From JBHJHK01 sp050330975 (GTDB taxonomy: Bacteria > Pseudomonadota > Gammaproteobacteria > Competibacterales > Competibacteraceae): a stretch of 15,589 nucleotides of DNA. Numbering within the stretch: position 1 is the stretch's first letter; each line of letters starts with the position of its first letter. The DNA lies in contig JBHJHK010000072.1 in NCBI GenBank assembly GCA_050330975.1, positions 1 to 15,589 of the forward strand, written 5' to 3'. This document shows, in pieces, positions 1 through 7,034 of the stretch. A program made the position numbers and the translations under genes. The notes below the pieces were generated by a model. The model was not told where the DNA came from and did no database searches. It worked only from the letters and a program-made list of their open reading frames with translations.

Positions 1-70
1 AGCGAACCATCAAATTCGCTGTGCTCCTAGGGCAAAGCCCATCCCCCTCCATTGGGGTGGCGCAGTTGTG

Positions 71-87
71 AAAGCCCCCGGGGCTTT
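71..87 (-). terminator. terminator-like hairpin after the ABM-domain gene
   Basis: A perfect inverted repeat AAAGCCCC / GGGGCTTT is separated by a single C, so a folded RNA would open one pair to make a loop. It lies about 35 bases downstream of the expected stop of the minus-strand ABM gene. The stem ends in three U on either strand but no longer U run follows, so efficient intrinsic termination is uncertain. It could serve both strands. Confidence 0.45.
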
Positions 88-120
88 GTACTGCAGCGCC
101 GGGGGACACGGGCAAAACGG

Positions 121-422
121 TTATAACACCACCTCAAAGCCTCGAACTGCGGGGGCCCCAGATAGAGCTGCTTGGTGGACCCCGCTCCGGCGTGGGCTTT
201 TTTAAAGGCTTCGGAGCGGGTCCAGGCCTCAAAGGCCGCCCGGGATTCCCAGGTGGAGTGGGAGGCGTAGAGCACGTGCTCGTCGGTGGCCGGCCCCTTG
301 AGCAGGTTGAAGGTCTTAAAGCCCGGCACTTTTTCCAGGTGGGATTCCCGGGTGCGCCAAATGGTCTCGAATTCCTCTTCGCAACCGGGGGTGATTTTAA
401 AGCGGTTCATGGCGATAAACAC
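121..422 (-). pseudogene. antibiotic biosynthesis monooxygenase (ABM/HmoA-like) domain protein, 3' end frameshifted
   Basis: Small ferredoxin-like alpha+beta protein of the ABM superfamily, which includes IsdG/HmoA-type heme-degrading enzymes; a heme-related role is inferred. It starts MFIAMNRFKITPG, the usual N-terminus of this group, from GTG at 420-422 with an AAGGA about 9 bases upstream; ATG 408-410 is the alternative. The body (PGFKTFNLLKG, WESRAAFEAWTRSEAFKKAHAG) looks intact to residue 98. The family then usually ends FEGFEVVL. Here the open frame reads FEALRWCYNR and runs on to position 27 (131 residues). One extra G near 139-143 would give FEGFEVVL followed by TAA at 121-123, so a one-base deletion has shifted the last codons. 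The frame closes only 18 bases after the upstream tonB fragment, which suggests one operon. It could still be functional with an altered tail, or the indel could be a sequencing error. Confidence 0.8.
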
Positions 423-440
423 AGGTCAATTCCTTGTCGG

Positions 441-645
441 TCAGCGCAAGTAAAAGGCGATGGGCACGACCACCGTCAAAGGATCACGGCCCAGGGCCGT
501 CGGCATGGCGGGTAGGGGACTGGCGCGGCGCAGCAACCCTTCGACCGCCTCGTCGAGGCGTCGATGTCCCGAGCTCTCCACAATGCGGTAACTCAGCACC
601 TGTCCCCTATGATCGACGACAAACTGCAACTTGAAAACCCGGGTT
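441..645 (-). pseudogene. tonB: TonB C-terminal domain, 5'-truncated remnant
   Basis: This fragment encodes about 65 residues matching the end of the TonB C-terminal domain: a strand RVFKLQFVVDHRGQVL, then the hallmark ESSGHRRLDEAV, a proline-rich PLPAMP and a closing VPIAFYLR. TonB is the periplasm-spanning protein that passes ExbB/ExbD energy to outer-membrane receptors. The cytoplasmic anchor, transmembrane helix, proline-rich linker and start of the domain are absent. Upstream of about 645 the other strand is occupied by an intact unrelated gene, so the loss is physical rather than a frameshift. A 79-codon open frame exists (441-680) but its first ~14 residues do not look like TonB and it has no membrane segment. 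It was probably co-transcribed with the following ABM gene, an arrangement that fits a former heme or iron uptake locus. Non-functional as TonB. Confidence 0.8.
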
Positions 646-656
646 AGGAGATGGCA

Positions 657-1637
657 ATGGCGGCCAAGACGCCGTGGCACCGCTGGCTGGCACAGCTTCT
701 AGAGCTGTTGCTCGAGCCCGTAGACATTGAAGTGCAGACCGAACTCCCGCTGCTCAGCGACCCGCCCCGGGCCGACATCGTCCTGCTGCGTCGTCGCGGC
801 GAGGCGTGGACGCCCGCCCAACGGGAGCGACTGGCCGATGGTCTGCGGGATACAAAGGCCTCGCATCTATTGCTGGAGTTCAAATACAGCGAAAGCCTGG
901 ACTTGGATGCCGTACGGCAAACCCTGGCTTACGATTATTTCTACCGACGGCGTCGGGAGCTGGGGCACCGTGAACTGGCGAGCTTTGTCATCAGCGCCAA
1001 AACGCCAACGGGGGATTGGCTGCAGCGCAACGGCTATGCCCCTACGGCTCGGGCGGGTGTCTATCGCAATCTCATCCCGCTTGTAGAGCCAGTGCAGATC
1101 ATTTTGCTCAACGAGCTCGCCCCAACGCCCCACAATGCGTGGTTCAAGTGCTTCGCCAGTCGACGACGGCAGGTGCGTCTAGCCATAGGGGTAGTGCGCG
1201 GCTCGCCTCTGGTGCGACAATCGACCGATGTGAAGAAAGTGCTGGCCGCTTTGCTGAGGAGGCTGATGATGAGTCCTGAAGAGATCCTCGACGACGACGA
1301 TGAAGAAATCACCACTGAAGACTACCGCCAGATCAGCGATGAGTTTTTGCGGTTTGTCTTGGAGACCACGCCGGAATTGGTGACGCCTGAGCTTGTGGCG
1401 CAAAATATCGGCAAGCTATCACCGGAGCTTGTCGCGCCTCACCTGGACAAATTGCCGCCGGAGCTTGTGGCCCAACACCTGGACAAATTGCCGCCGGAGC
1501 TTGTGGCCCAACACGTCGTCAAACTGACCCCTGAGCAGCGACTGGCGGGTCTAGCCCCCGAGGAACGACTGGCCGGGTTGGACGAAGACACCATCCTTCG
1601 CTACCTGGAGCGACGCCGACCCAAAGACCCCGAATAA
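657..1637 (+). CDS. PD-(D/E)XK nuclease-like protein with C-terminal 12-residue repeats
   Basis: Cytoplasmic protein of about 326 residues with a PD-(D/E)XK-type nuclease core. With numbering from ATG 651, ADIVLL supplies Asp42, LLLEFKYSES supplies the E-x-K pair Glu76/Lys78, and VRQTLAYDYFYR adds Gln90. This order matches Rpn-like and related restriction-type folds. PHNAWFKCFASRRR at 160-173 resembles a conserved segment of uncharacterised relatives. An acidic linker (DDDDEE, 214-219) leads to about four 12-residue units of the type KLPPELVAQHLD (243-290), then two shorter EQRLAGL/EERLAGL units. I prefer ATG 657 because AGGAG at 646-650 is 6 bases from it; ATG 651 would have no spacing. The gene occupies the site where tonB is cut and is followed by a convergent LysR gene. 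Its real substrate and role are unknown. Confidence 0.7.
   Translation: MAAKTPWHRWLAQLLELLLEPVDIEVQTELPLLSDPPRADIVLLRRRGEAWTPAQRERLADGLRDTKASHLLLEFKYSESLDLDAVRQTLAYDYFYRRRRELGHRELASFVISAKTPTGDWLQRNGYAPTARAGVYRNLIPLVEPVQIILLNELAPTPHNAWFKCFASRRRQVRLAIGVVRGSPLVRQSTDVKKVLAALLRRLMMSPEEILDDDDEEITTEDYRQISDEFLRFVLETTPELVTPELVAQNIGKLSPELVAPHLDKLPPELVAQHLDKLPPELVAQHVVKLTPEQRLAGLAPEERLAGLDEDTILRYLERRRPKDPE
1377..1520 (+). repeat. 36-bp in-frame tandem repeat inside the PD-(D/E)XK-like gene
   Basis: About four 36-base units (1377, 1413, 1449, 1485) encode 12-residue copies based on LPPELVAQHLDK. The units at 1449 and 1485 share 30 identical bases from their first base, while the outer copies have diverged, pointing to recent duplication of a central unit. 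The period is a multiple of three, so copy-number change keeps the reading frame. Confidence 0.9.
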
Positions 1638-1708
1638 GCCGGCGCCCCCACCGCTGTTGTACCTGCAAAAATCCCCGCAGTGGATGCCCCGTCGACCCGC
1701 CGCCGTCC

Positions 1709-2626
1709 TCAGTTTGACGCCACGGCATCGAGCCCCCGATCCCAGTAGGGCTGCTCCCCATAGCACTGGGCGAGATAGTCGATCCAGACCCGGACTTTGG
1801 GGGCCAAAAAGCGACCACTGGGATAGACCGCCCAAATGGCCGCGGCGGGGAGGATGGGGTAATCCGGCAGCAACGCCACCAGGGTCTGGGCCTCCAGTTC
1901 CCGATGAATGTTCCAAGTGGACAGTAGAGTTACCCCCAACCCCGCTAAACACGCCTCCCGCAACGCTTCGCCACTATCGGCCTGGAGACTGCCCGCCACC
2001 GTCACCCCCAGCTTATGGTCGCCGTCGGCGAACAACCACCGGTTGTGACCGATTAGCAGCAGACAGTTGTGGCCTTGGAGGTCTTGGGGCGCGGTGGGGC
2101 GACCAAAGCGTTCCAGATAGCTCGGGGCGGCACACACCACCCGGTGGGCGGGGGCCAAGCGTCTGGCCACCAGGGAAGAATCCGCCAAGGCGCCGGTGCG
2201 GATGCCCACGTCCATGGCCTGGTCTACCAGGTTGACCAACTGATCGGTGAACTGCAACTCCAAGGTCAACTTGGGATAGCGGGCCATAAACTCGGGAATC
2301 AGTGGCAGGATGTGGCGGCGGCCAAAGGACGCCGAGGCGGTGATGCGCAACGGCCCCTGGGGTTCACTGGCCCCGCGGCCAATGGCCGCCCGAGCCATCT
2401 CGAGCTCGCCGACAATGCGAGTAGCATGGACCAAAAACCGCTCGCCATCGGCCGTGGGAGTCACCCGCCGGGTGGTGCGGTGTAAAAGCCGCGCCCCGAG
2501 GTCCCGTTCTAGGACCCCCAGCCGGGCGCTGGCGGCCGCCGGTGACAGCCCCAACTCCCGCCCCGCCGCCGAGAGGTTTTCCAACGCCGCCGCACGGACG
2601 AATAATGCCAAATTGAGGAGATCCAT
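1709..2626 (-). CDS. LysR-family transcriptional regulator
   Basis: LysR-type regulator of about 305 residues, normal length for the family. The N-terminus MDLLNLALFVRAAALENLSA begins the winged helix-turn-helix, with recognition region LSPAAASARLGVLERDLGARLL and the RTTRRVTPTADG wing typical of the group often annotated CrgA/AaeR/PecT-like. The rest is a two-lobe effector domain (GPLRITASASFGRRHILPLIPEF, ADSGEALREACLAGLGVTLL). I start it at ATG 2624-2626, which gives the usual MDLL start; an in-frame TTG seven codons upstream (2645-2647) is less likely. It is divergent from the 81-residue protein at 2792, so autoregulation and control of that gene is the normal expectation. The effector is not predictable. 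The gene appears intact, and its 3' end converges on the PD-(D/E)XK-like gene with about 70 bases between. Confidence 0.93.
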   Translation of the reverse strand: MDLLNLALFVRAAALENLSAAGRELGLSPAAASARLGVLERDLGARLLHRTTRRVTPTADGERFLVHATRIVGELEMARAAIGRGASEPQGPLRITASASFGRRHILPLIPEFMARYPKLTLELQFTDQLVNLVDQAMDVGIRTGALADSSLVARRLAPAHRVVCAAPSYLERFGRPTAPQDLQGHNCLLLIGHNRWLFADGDHKLGVTVAGSLQADSGEALREACLAGLGVTLLSTWNIHRELEAQTLVALLPDYPILPAAAIWAVYPSGRFLAPKVRVWIDYLAQCYGEQPYWDRGLDAVASN

Positions 2627-2661
2627 GACTCGCCGTCGCTCCCACAACTATTGAGGCATCA

Positions 2662-2681
2662 TTTTCAAAAAAACCTGAAAA
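2662..2681. promoter_or_regulatory. inverted repeat, candidate LysR operator
   Basis: TTTTCA and TGAAAA form a perfect 6-base inverted repeat with an 8-base A-rich spacer. It lies 36 bases upstream of the preferred LysR start, inside the divergent region. LysR regulators usually bind partly symmetric AT-rich sites between themselves and a divergent target, so this is the best operator candidate here. No experimental or comparative support can be drawn from one sequence. Confidence 0.4.
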
Positions 2682-2791
2682 GTGATTCGCTAAGTGGGCC
2701 AATTATCAAATAAATATCCGGGTAATACCATGACCTCCAACGATGTAACCCTTTCCTACCGCGGCCAACGACGGCCATTGAGAGGTCTGAA

Positions 2792-3037
2792 ATGTCTAAG
2801 GAAAACGCTGTTGTCAAGTCGGGTGCTGTCGGTGGCCGTTCGCCGGTGATCAGCGATGCCCTCCTCGACCACTACCTCGACCGGGGCCGGGCCCTCCAGG
2901 CCCAAGCCCTGCGCCAGGGATTGGTAGCGGCTGGACTCTGGCTTGCTACCCTAGTGACACGCCATCCCCGGACCGAGATTCTCGGCAACGAAGGCCAAGG
3001 CGAGGGTCAACGCTCCCCCGCCCCCGACGCGGCCTAG
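2792..3037 (+). CDS. small protein divergent from the LysR regulator
   Basis: 81-residue protein starting at ATG 2792 with GAGAGG about 6 bases upstream. The middle part ISDALLDHYLDRGRALQAQALRQGLVAAGLWLATLVTRHPR forms a likely amphipathic to hydrophobic helix flanked by charged, low-complexity tails. Similar short proteins with an LxxYxxxGRxLRxxA pattern are often found beside LysR genes and resemble the YjiS/DUF1127 and RSP_7527 type, but I cannot assign a family with certainty. No signal peptide or catalytic motif is visible. It is probably the LysR target. The C-terminal 15 residues (GNEGQGEGQRSPAPDAA) look disordered. Confidence 0.6.
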   Translation: MSKENAVVKSGAVGGRSPVISDALLDHYLDRGRALQAQALRQGLVAAGLWLATLVTRHPRTEILGNEGQGEGQRSPAPDAA

Positions 3038-3066
3038 CCCCGGCTAAAGAACGCTGGCACCACTGT

Positions 3067-3084
3067 GGCCCCCCTTGGGGGACC
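3067..3084. terminator. GC-rich hairpin between convergent genes
   Basis: CCCCC and GGGGG separated by TT, extended by GG/CC across one mismatch, lie between the convergent ends of the small protein (3037) and the esterase (3158). The position suits a two-way terminator. No U-tract follows on either strand, so this is only a weak call. The rest of 3038-3157 shows no gene. Confidence 0.3.
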
Positions 3085-3157
3085 GGCTTGTCCCTGGTTG
3101 GCGTGTATGTGCCACAACATCACGCCTGCCTTGGCCTTTGAGGTCTAGGTATACCCG

Positions 3158-4339
3158 CTACTCTTGAGTCAAAAAGTTGCGGATCGCCTCCCCGGCTTGA
3201 GCGATGGATAATACCCCATCGAGGTGGCCACGGGTGCCCTGAAGCTCGACGATTTGCACCGGTGTCCCATCGGATTTAATGATCGCCGCCGTTTCACGTA
3301 CGGCATCGCCGGGGAAGATCAGATCTTCGTTGCTGTGGATCAACAGCACTGGGGCAGCGATATTTAATAACCCCTGGTAGAGGGACTCGCCATGGCCGGT
3401 GTAAAACAACTGGTTGGCCTTGGCGAGATAGAGGAAATGATTGGCGTCGGAGCTTTTGGCCCGCGCCATACCAACTTGATCCAGTGTTGCCTCAATTTGG
3501 TAGAGGCTATCAAAGCTCTGGGCGGGGTTTTTAGCATCGTCGGCCCAAGCGCGGCCAAATACCCCATTGGACCACTCGGGGTGCTGCGCGTGGAGAGTGA
3601 CGATCTTCAGGGCCTCGGCCAACCCTCGCAGGGGCGGCGCGCCATCGTAGTAGTCGCCGCCATTCCAGTGGGGGTCGAGTTTGATGGGCGCAGCCCAAAT
3701 ATTGAGCCAGGCGATGAGGTCGCCATCGGACCAACCAGAGCCGATCACCGGGATCAACCGCTCGACGCGCTCGGGATAAACGGCTGCCCACTCGTAGGCC
3801 TGTAGTGAACCCATAGAGGCACCCATCACCGCCTGAAGGGTCTCAATGCCCAGGCTGTCCAACAGCAGCTTTTGGGTCTCGACAAAATCGCGAATGGTGA
3901 CGATGGGAAAGCTCATTCCATAGGGCTCACCGGTGTCGGGGTTGATGGATGCCGGGCCCGTGGTGGTAACCTTGGGGTTGCCCACCCCCAGGTTGACTAG
4001 GGTATCCATGCTGATGACGTAAAATCGATCGGTATCGATGGGTTTCCCCGCGCCAATAATCGAATCCCAATAGCCAGGGGCGGCGTCATCAGCGGAATAC
4101 TTACCCGCGGCGTGGCTGTTGCCAGAGAAGTAATGGGTGATCAGGATGGCATTGTCTTTGGTCTCATTGAGTGTGCCATAGGCCTCCCATCCCAGCTTGA
4201 CCTCTTTGATCACCGCTCCACCTTGAGTGGTGAAGCTCGGTATAGTAAAAACTTGCTTATCAACCAGTGGTTGATAAGCCAACGTCGCACTGCTCAACAG
4301 TAAGCCCAGGGATAACAATAATGCAGAGATAGAGTACAT
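3158..4339 (-). CDS. secreted MetX-like alpha/beta hydrolase (putative E22-family esterase)
   Basis: 393-residue alpha/beta-hydrolase related to homoserine O-acetyltransferase (MetX), but exported. Residues 1-21 form a signal peptide (MYSISALLLSLGLLLSSATLA, cut before YQP). The fold follows: GWEAYGTLN (50-58), NAILITHYFSGNSHAAG (63-79), nucleophile elbow VMGASMGSLQAYEW with Ser175, acid Asp339 in HSNEDLIFP and His372 in TRGHLDG. MetX itself is cytoplasmic, so export argues for an esterase rather than a methionine-pathway acetyltransferase; such proteins are annotated as MetX-like putative esterases. The start is well supported by GAGGAGG about 6 bases before ATG 4337-4339. It is divergent from a secreted sulfatase across about 200 bases, suggesting shared control and a common extracytoplasmic substrate (inference). 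The gene looks intact. The substrate is unknown. Confidence 0.85.
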   Translation of the reverse strand: MYSISALLLSLGLLLSSATLAYQPLVDKQVFTIPSFTTQGGAVIKEVKLGWEAYGTLNETKDNAILITHYFSGNSHAAGKYSADDAAPGYWDSIIGAGKPIDTDRFYVISMDTLVNLGVGNPKVTTTGPASINPDTGEPYGMSFPIVTIRDFVETQKLLLDSLGIETLQAVMGASMGSLQAYEWAAVYPERVERLIPVIGSGWSDGDLIAWLNIWAAPIKLDPHWNGGDYYDGAPPLRGLAEALKIVTLHAQHPEWSNGVFGRAWADDAKNPAQSFDSLYQIEATLDQVGMARAKSSDANHFLYLAKANQLFYTGHGESLYQGLLNIAAPVLLIHSNEDLIFPGDAVRETAAIIKSDGTPVQIVELQGTRGHLDGVLSIAQAGEAIRNFLTQE

Positions 4340-4384
4340 CGGCAGCCTCCTCGGTAGGCTCAGTCGTGTGATTAATGCAATGAA

Positions 4385-4420
4385 TTGTCACTGCCCAGGG
4401 ATTTGTAGGAGGTGACAAAT
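4385..4420. promoter_or_regulatory. nested inverted repeats in the esterase-sulfatase divergent region
   Basis: A perfect 7-base inverted repeat TTGTCAC (4385-4391) / GTGACAA (4412-4418) has a 20-base spacer. ATTTGT (4401-4406) / ACAAAT (4415-4420) overlaps its right arm. These lie in the 206-base gap between two divergent starts, where an operator for a shared regulator would be expected. I could not place convincing -35/-10 boxes for either gene. The left part could also fold as RNA. Confidence 0.4.
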
Positions 4421-4545
4421 GTTTGATTTTGTGGGCTGGGATCCTCGAAGGTTAGGTGATTTGGGTAGCCCGGACGGCTTGGATGGCTAGTGGTGATTTT
4501 CCCCCACAAAGCCGATAATGCCACGACCCACAGGAGAGACCCACC

Positions 4546-6918
4546 ATGAAATTGATCCTGTCGTCCCTAGGCCTCATAACGATGCTAACCCTCAGCGGAC
4601 AGGGGGGCGCGCAGCCCGAAGTAGTCCCTGCCGACGGCACAGTGCTACCCTTTCCGCCACAGCCCATGGCCAGTGTGACGAAGCCGCGGCTGCAAGACTC
4701 GACTATGGAATGGCCCAAGCCGCTGGAGCGTCTACCCGAAGGCGCACCCAACGTCCTCATCGTGCTCCTCGACGACGTGGGCTTTGGCATCAGCGAGACC
4801 TTCGGTGGCGAGGTGCGCACGCCCGCCCTGGACAAGCTGGCCAACGAAGGCATCCGCTACAACAGTTTCCACACCACATCCATCTGTTCACCCACCCGCG
4901 CCGCGTTACTCACTGGACGCAACCACACCCGGATTGGTTCGGGCACCATCGCTGAGCGCGCCGTGGCCTTCGATGGCTACACCGGCGTCATCCCCAAAAC
5001 GGCGGCGACCGTCGCCGAGGTGCTGAAGGAGTATGGCTATCACACCGCCGCCTTTGGCAAGTGGCACAACACCCCGGCCACGGAGACCACCGCAATCGGA
5101 CCCAAGGAGCGCTGGCCCAACGGCTACGGTTTCGAATATTTCTACGGCTTTCTCGGCGGCGAGACCTCCCAATACGAGCCGCGCCTGACCGAGAACTACG
5201 ACCACATCGAGCCCCCCCACGACGACCCCAAATACCATCTCACCGAGGATATGGTCGATAAGGCCCTGGAGTGGCTCGACGAGCGCCAGGCCTTCGCCCC
5301 CGACAAGCCCTTTTTTATGTACTGGGCGCCAGGGGGGGTCCATGGACCACACCATGTCTTTGCCGAGTGGGCCGATAAGTACAGCGGCAAATTCGACGAT
5401 GGCTGGGACGCCTACCGGGAGCGGGTCTACCAGCGCCAACTGGCGATGGGGGTGATCCCACCGGGTACCCAGCTCACCGAGCGCGATGAAACCCTCGAGG
5501 CATGGGACAGCATTCCCGAGGATCAATTGGCCTTGCAACGCCGCCTCATGGAAATTTTCGCCGGTTTTGTCGAGCACACCGACGTACAGGTGGGCCGTTT
5601 GATCGCGGGTTTCGAGGCGCGCGGACTGCGGGAGAACACGCTGATCTTCTACATTTTTGGCGACAACGGTTCCAGCGCTGAGGGCCAGCGTGGCTCGATC
5701 AGCGAGCTGCTGGCCCAGAACAATATCGAGAACACGGTCGAGCAGCAAATCGAGGCCTTGGAGCGCATCGGTGGCCTCGAGGTCCTGGGTTCACCGGCCA
5801 CAGATAATATGTACCACGCGGGCTGGGCTTGGGCGGGCAGCACGCCCTTCAAGGGCACCAAGCTGCTGGGCGCCTACTTCGGCGGCACGCGCAACCCCAT
5901 GGTGGTCTCCTGGCCCAAGGGCATCGAGCCCGACGGCCAAATGCGCAGCCAGTTTCACCATGTGGTGGACATCGCGCCGACCCTCTACGAGCTCCTCGAC
6001 ATTCCCCATCCCCAGGTTGTGAATGGCTATGGGCAGATGCCCATGGACGGGGTGAGCCTGGCCTATACCTTCGACGACGCCACGGCCCCCAGCCAAAAAA
6101 AGGTCCAGTTCTTCGATAACAACGGCAGCCGCGGTATCTACCAAGACGGCTGGTTTGCCGGCGCCTTTGGACCGTTCATCCCCTGCGACACACCGGCTTC
6201 GGTACCCCGCATCGCCAACTGGGATTCGGCCACCGACCAGTGGGAGCTCTACAAGCTCGACGAGGACTTCTCCCAGGCCAATGACCTCGCCGCTACCCTC
6301 CCCGACAAGCTAGAGGCCCTCAAGCGGGACTTCTTGGCCCTGGCCGAGGACAACAAAGCTTTCCCCATCGGGGCGGGCAATTGGTTGCGGCTACACCCAG
6401 AAGATATCCGCAAGACGCCCTATACCCACTGGCGCTTTGGGCAAACCACCCGCCGCATGCCGGAGTTCACCGCGCCTGGCATCGGTCGCCAGAGCACCGT
6501 GGTGACCATCGACTTAACCATGGAGGACGGCGCCAGCGGCGTGCTCTACGCGGTGGGTGGCGCCAGTGGCGGGGTGACGGTCTATCTCGACAACGGCCAC
6601 CTGGTCTACGAGTACAACATGATGATCATCGAACAGTATGTAACCCGCAGTGAGGCGCCGTTGGGGGCGGGGCAGCATCAGATCGAAGTGGTCACCGACA
6701 TCGCTGGCCCAGGCCAGGCCGGCACGGTCACCTTGACCGTGGATGGCGAGCAGGTTGCCCAGGCTGAACTCAAACGCACGGTGCCTCTGGCCTTCACCGC
6801 AACCGAAACCTTTGACGTCGGCGCCGATCTGGGCTCTCCGGTCTCGCCCCACTACGCCGAGCGGCGGCCGTTTGAGTTCGATGGCCAGATTGCCCAGCTA
6901 CAAGTGTCCTTAAAGTGA
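4546..6918 (+). CDS. secreted arylsulfatase (S1 family, formylglycine type) with C-terminal beta domain
   Basis: 790-residue exported type I sulfatase that would hydrolyse sulfate esters. Residues 1-22 are a signal peptide (cut after GGA). Metal ligands appear in NVLIVLLDDVGFG (Asp76/Asp77). ICSPTRAALLTGR is the C-x-P-x-R signature, with Cys114 the residue converted to formylglycine and Arg118 beside it. GKWH (Lys172), GGVHGPHH (His266), FGDNGSS (Asp373/Asn374) and TPFKGTK (Lys436) complete the site. Residues ~640-790 form a beta-rich tail ending FDGQIAQLQVSLK, resembling the large AtsD-like arylsulfatases of about 780 residues. AGGAGA lies 8 bases before the ATG. No formylglycine-generating enzyme is in the window, so activation must be encoded elsewhere. 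It is divergent from the esterase and followed by the TctCBA operon on the same strand. The gene looks intact. The substrate is unknown. Confidence 0.95.
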   Translation: MKLILSSLGLITMLTLSGQGGAQPEVVPADGTVLPFPPQPMASVTKPRLQDSTMEWPKPLERLPEGAPNVLIVLLDDVGFGISETFGGEVRTPALDKLANEGIRYNSFHTTSICSPTRAALLTGRNHTRIGSGTIAERAVAFDGYTGVIPKTAATVAEVLKEYGYHTAAFGKWHNTPATETTAIGPKERWPNGYGFEYFYGFLGGETSQYEPRLTENYDHIEPPHDDPKYHLTEDMVDKALEWLDERQAFAPDKPFFMYWAPGGVHGPHHVFAEWADKYSGKFDDGWDAYRERVYQRQLAMGVIPPGTQLTERDETLEAWDSIPEDQLALQRRLMEIFAGFVEHTDVQVGRLIAGFEARGLRENTLIFYIFGDNGSSAEGQRGSISELLAQNNIENTVEQQIEALERIGGLEVLGSPATDNMYHAGWAWAGSTPFKGTKLLGAYFGGTRNPMVVSWPKGIEPDGQMRSQFHHVVDIAPTLYELLDIPHPQVVNGYGQMPMDGVSLAYTFDDATAPSQKKVQFFDNNGSRGIYQDGWFAGAFGPFIPCDTPASVPRIANWDSATDQWELYKLDEDFSQANDLAATLPDKLEALKRDFLALAEDNKAFPIGAGNWLRLHPEDIRKTPYTHWRFGQTTRRMPEFTAPGIGRQSTVVTIDLTMEDGASGVLYAVGGASGGVTVYLDNGHLVYEYNMMIIEQYVTRSEAPLGAGQHQIEVVTDIAGPGQAGTVTLTVDGEQVAQAELKRTVPLAFTATETFDVGADLGSPVSPHYAERRPFEFDGQIAQLQVSLK

Positions 6919-6927
6919 AGCGCCATT

Positions 6928-6949
6928 ACCCCCCCCCCTCAGGGGGGGT
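6928..6949 (+). terminator. strong GC hairpin after the sulfatase
   Basis: ACCCCCCC and GGGGGGGT form a perfect 8-base stem around loop CCCTCA, starting 9 bases after the sulfatase stop. The left arm is part of a run of ten C. No U-tract follows, so it may terminate only partly, leaving the possibility of read-through into the transporter genes. The homopolymer is also a place where base counts are unreliable. Confidence 0.5.
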
Positions 6950-6963
6950 GCCCTTGCCATGGG

Positions 6964-6992
6964 TTGTCCAAAAGGTTGGGGGGTAGTCTAAA
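6964..6992 (+). promoter_or_regulatory. weak sigma70-like promoter candidate before tctC
   Basis: TTGTCC and TCTAAA are spaced 17 bases apart and each match four of six consensus positions. They lie between the sulfatase hairpin and the transporter start, about 40 bases before the tctC ATG. This would allow transcription of the transporter independent of the sulfatase. The match is weak. Confidence 0.25.
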
Positions 6993-7034
6993 CTGGGTGC
7001 GCCACAACAACCCGGAGAACAAGAGGGAGGAGCT

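Noticed and set aside
1377..1520. 36-bp direct repeats considered as a CRISPR array or TAL-effector-type DNA-binding repeats
   Set aside because: The units are contiguous without spacers, in frame and protein-coding, so not CRISPR. The 12-residue period lacks the 33-35-residue TAL repeat and its base-specifying pair.
1640..1708. Possible terminator for the LysR gene (ATCC/GGAT followed by TTTTT on the minus strand)
   Set aside because: The stem is only four base pairs, so the U run alone is not enough to call a terminator.
1551..2235. Overlapping open frames of 133-192 residues antisense to the LysR gene and the end of the repeat-tailed gene
   Set aside because: They are proline/glycine-rich and overlap confidently identified genes. 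They have no domain signature or supported start.
4428..4510. TTTGTGGG / CCCACAAA inverted repeat in the esterase-sulfatase gap
   Set aside because: The 67-base spacing makes an operator or hairpin unlikely, and 8-base matches at this distance can arise by chance.
4906..5748. 280-residue minus-strand open frame inside the sulfatase
   Set aside because: It is a shadow of the plus-strand sulfatase, which has clear catalytic motifs in its own frame. The antisense product shows no recognisable domain and has low-complexity Gly/Val-rich composition typical of high-GC shadows.
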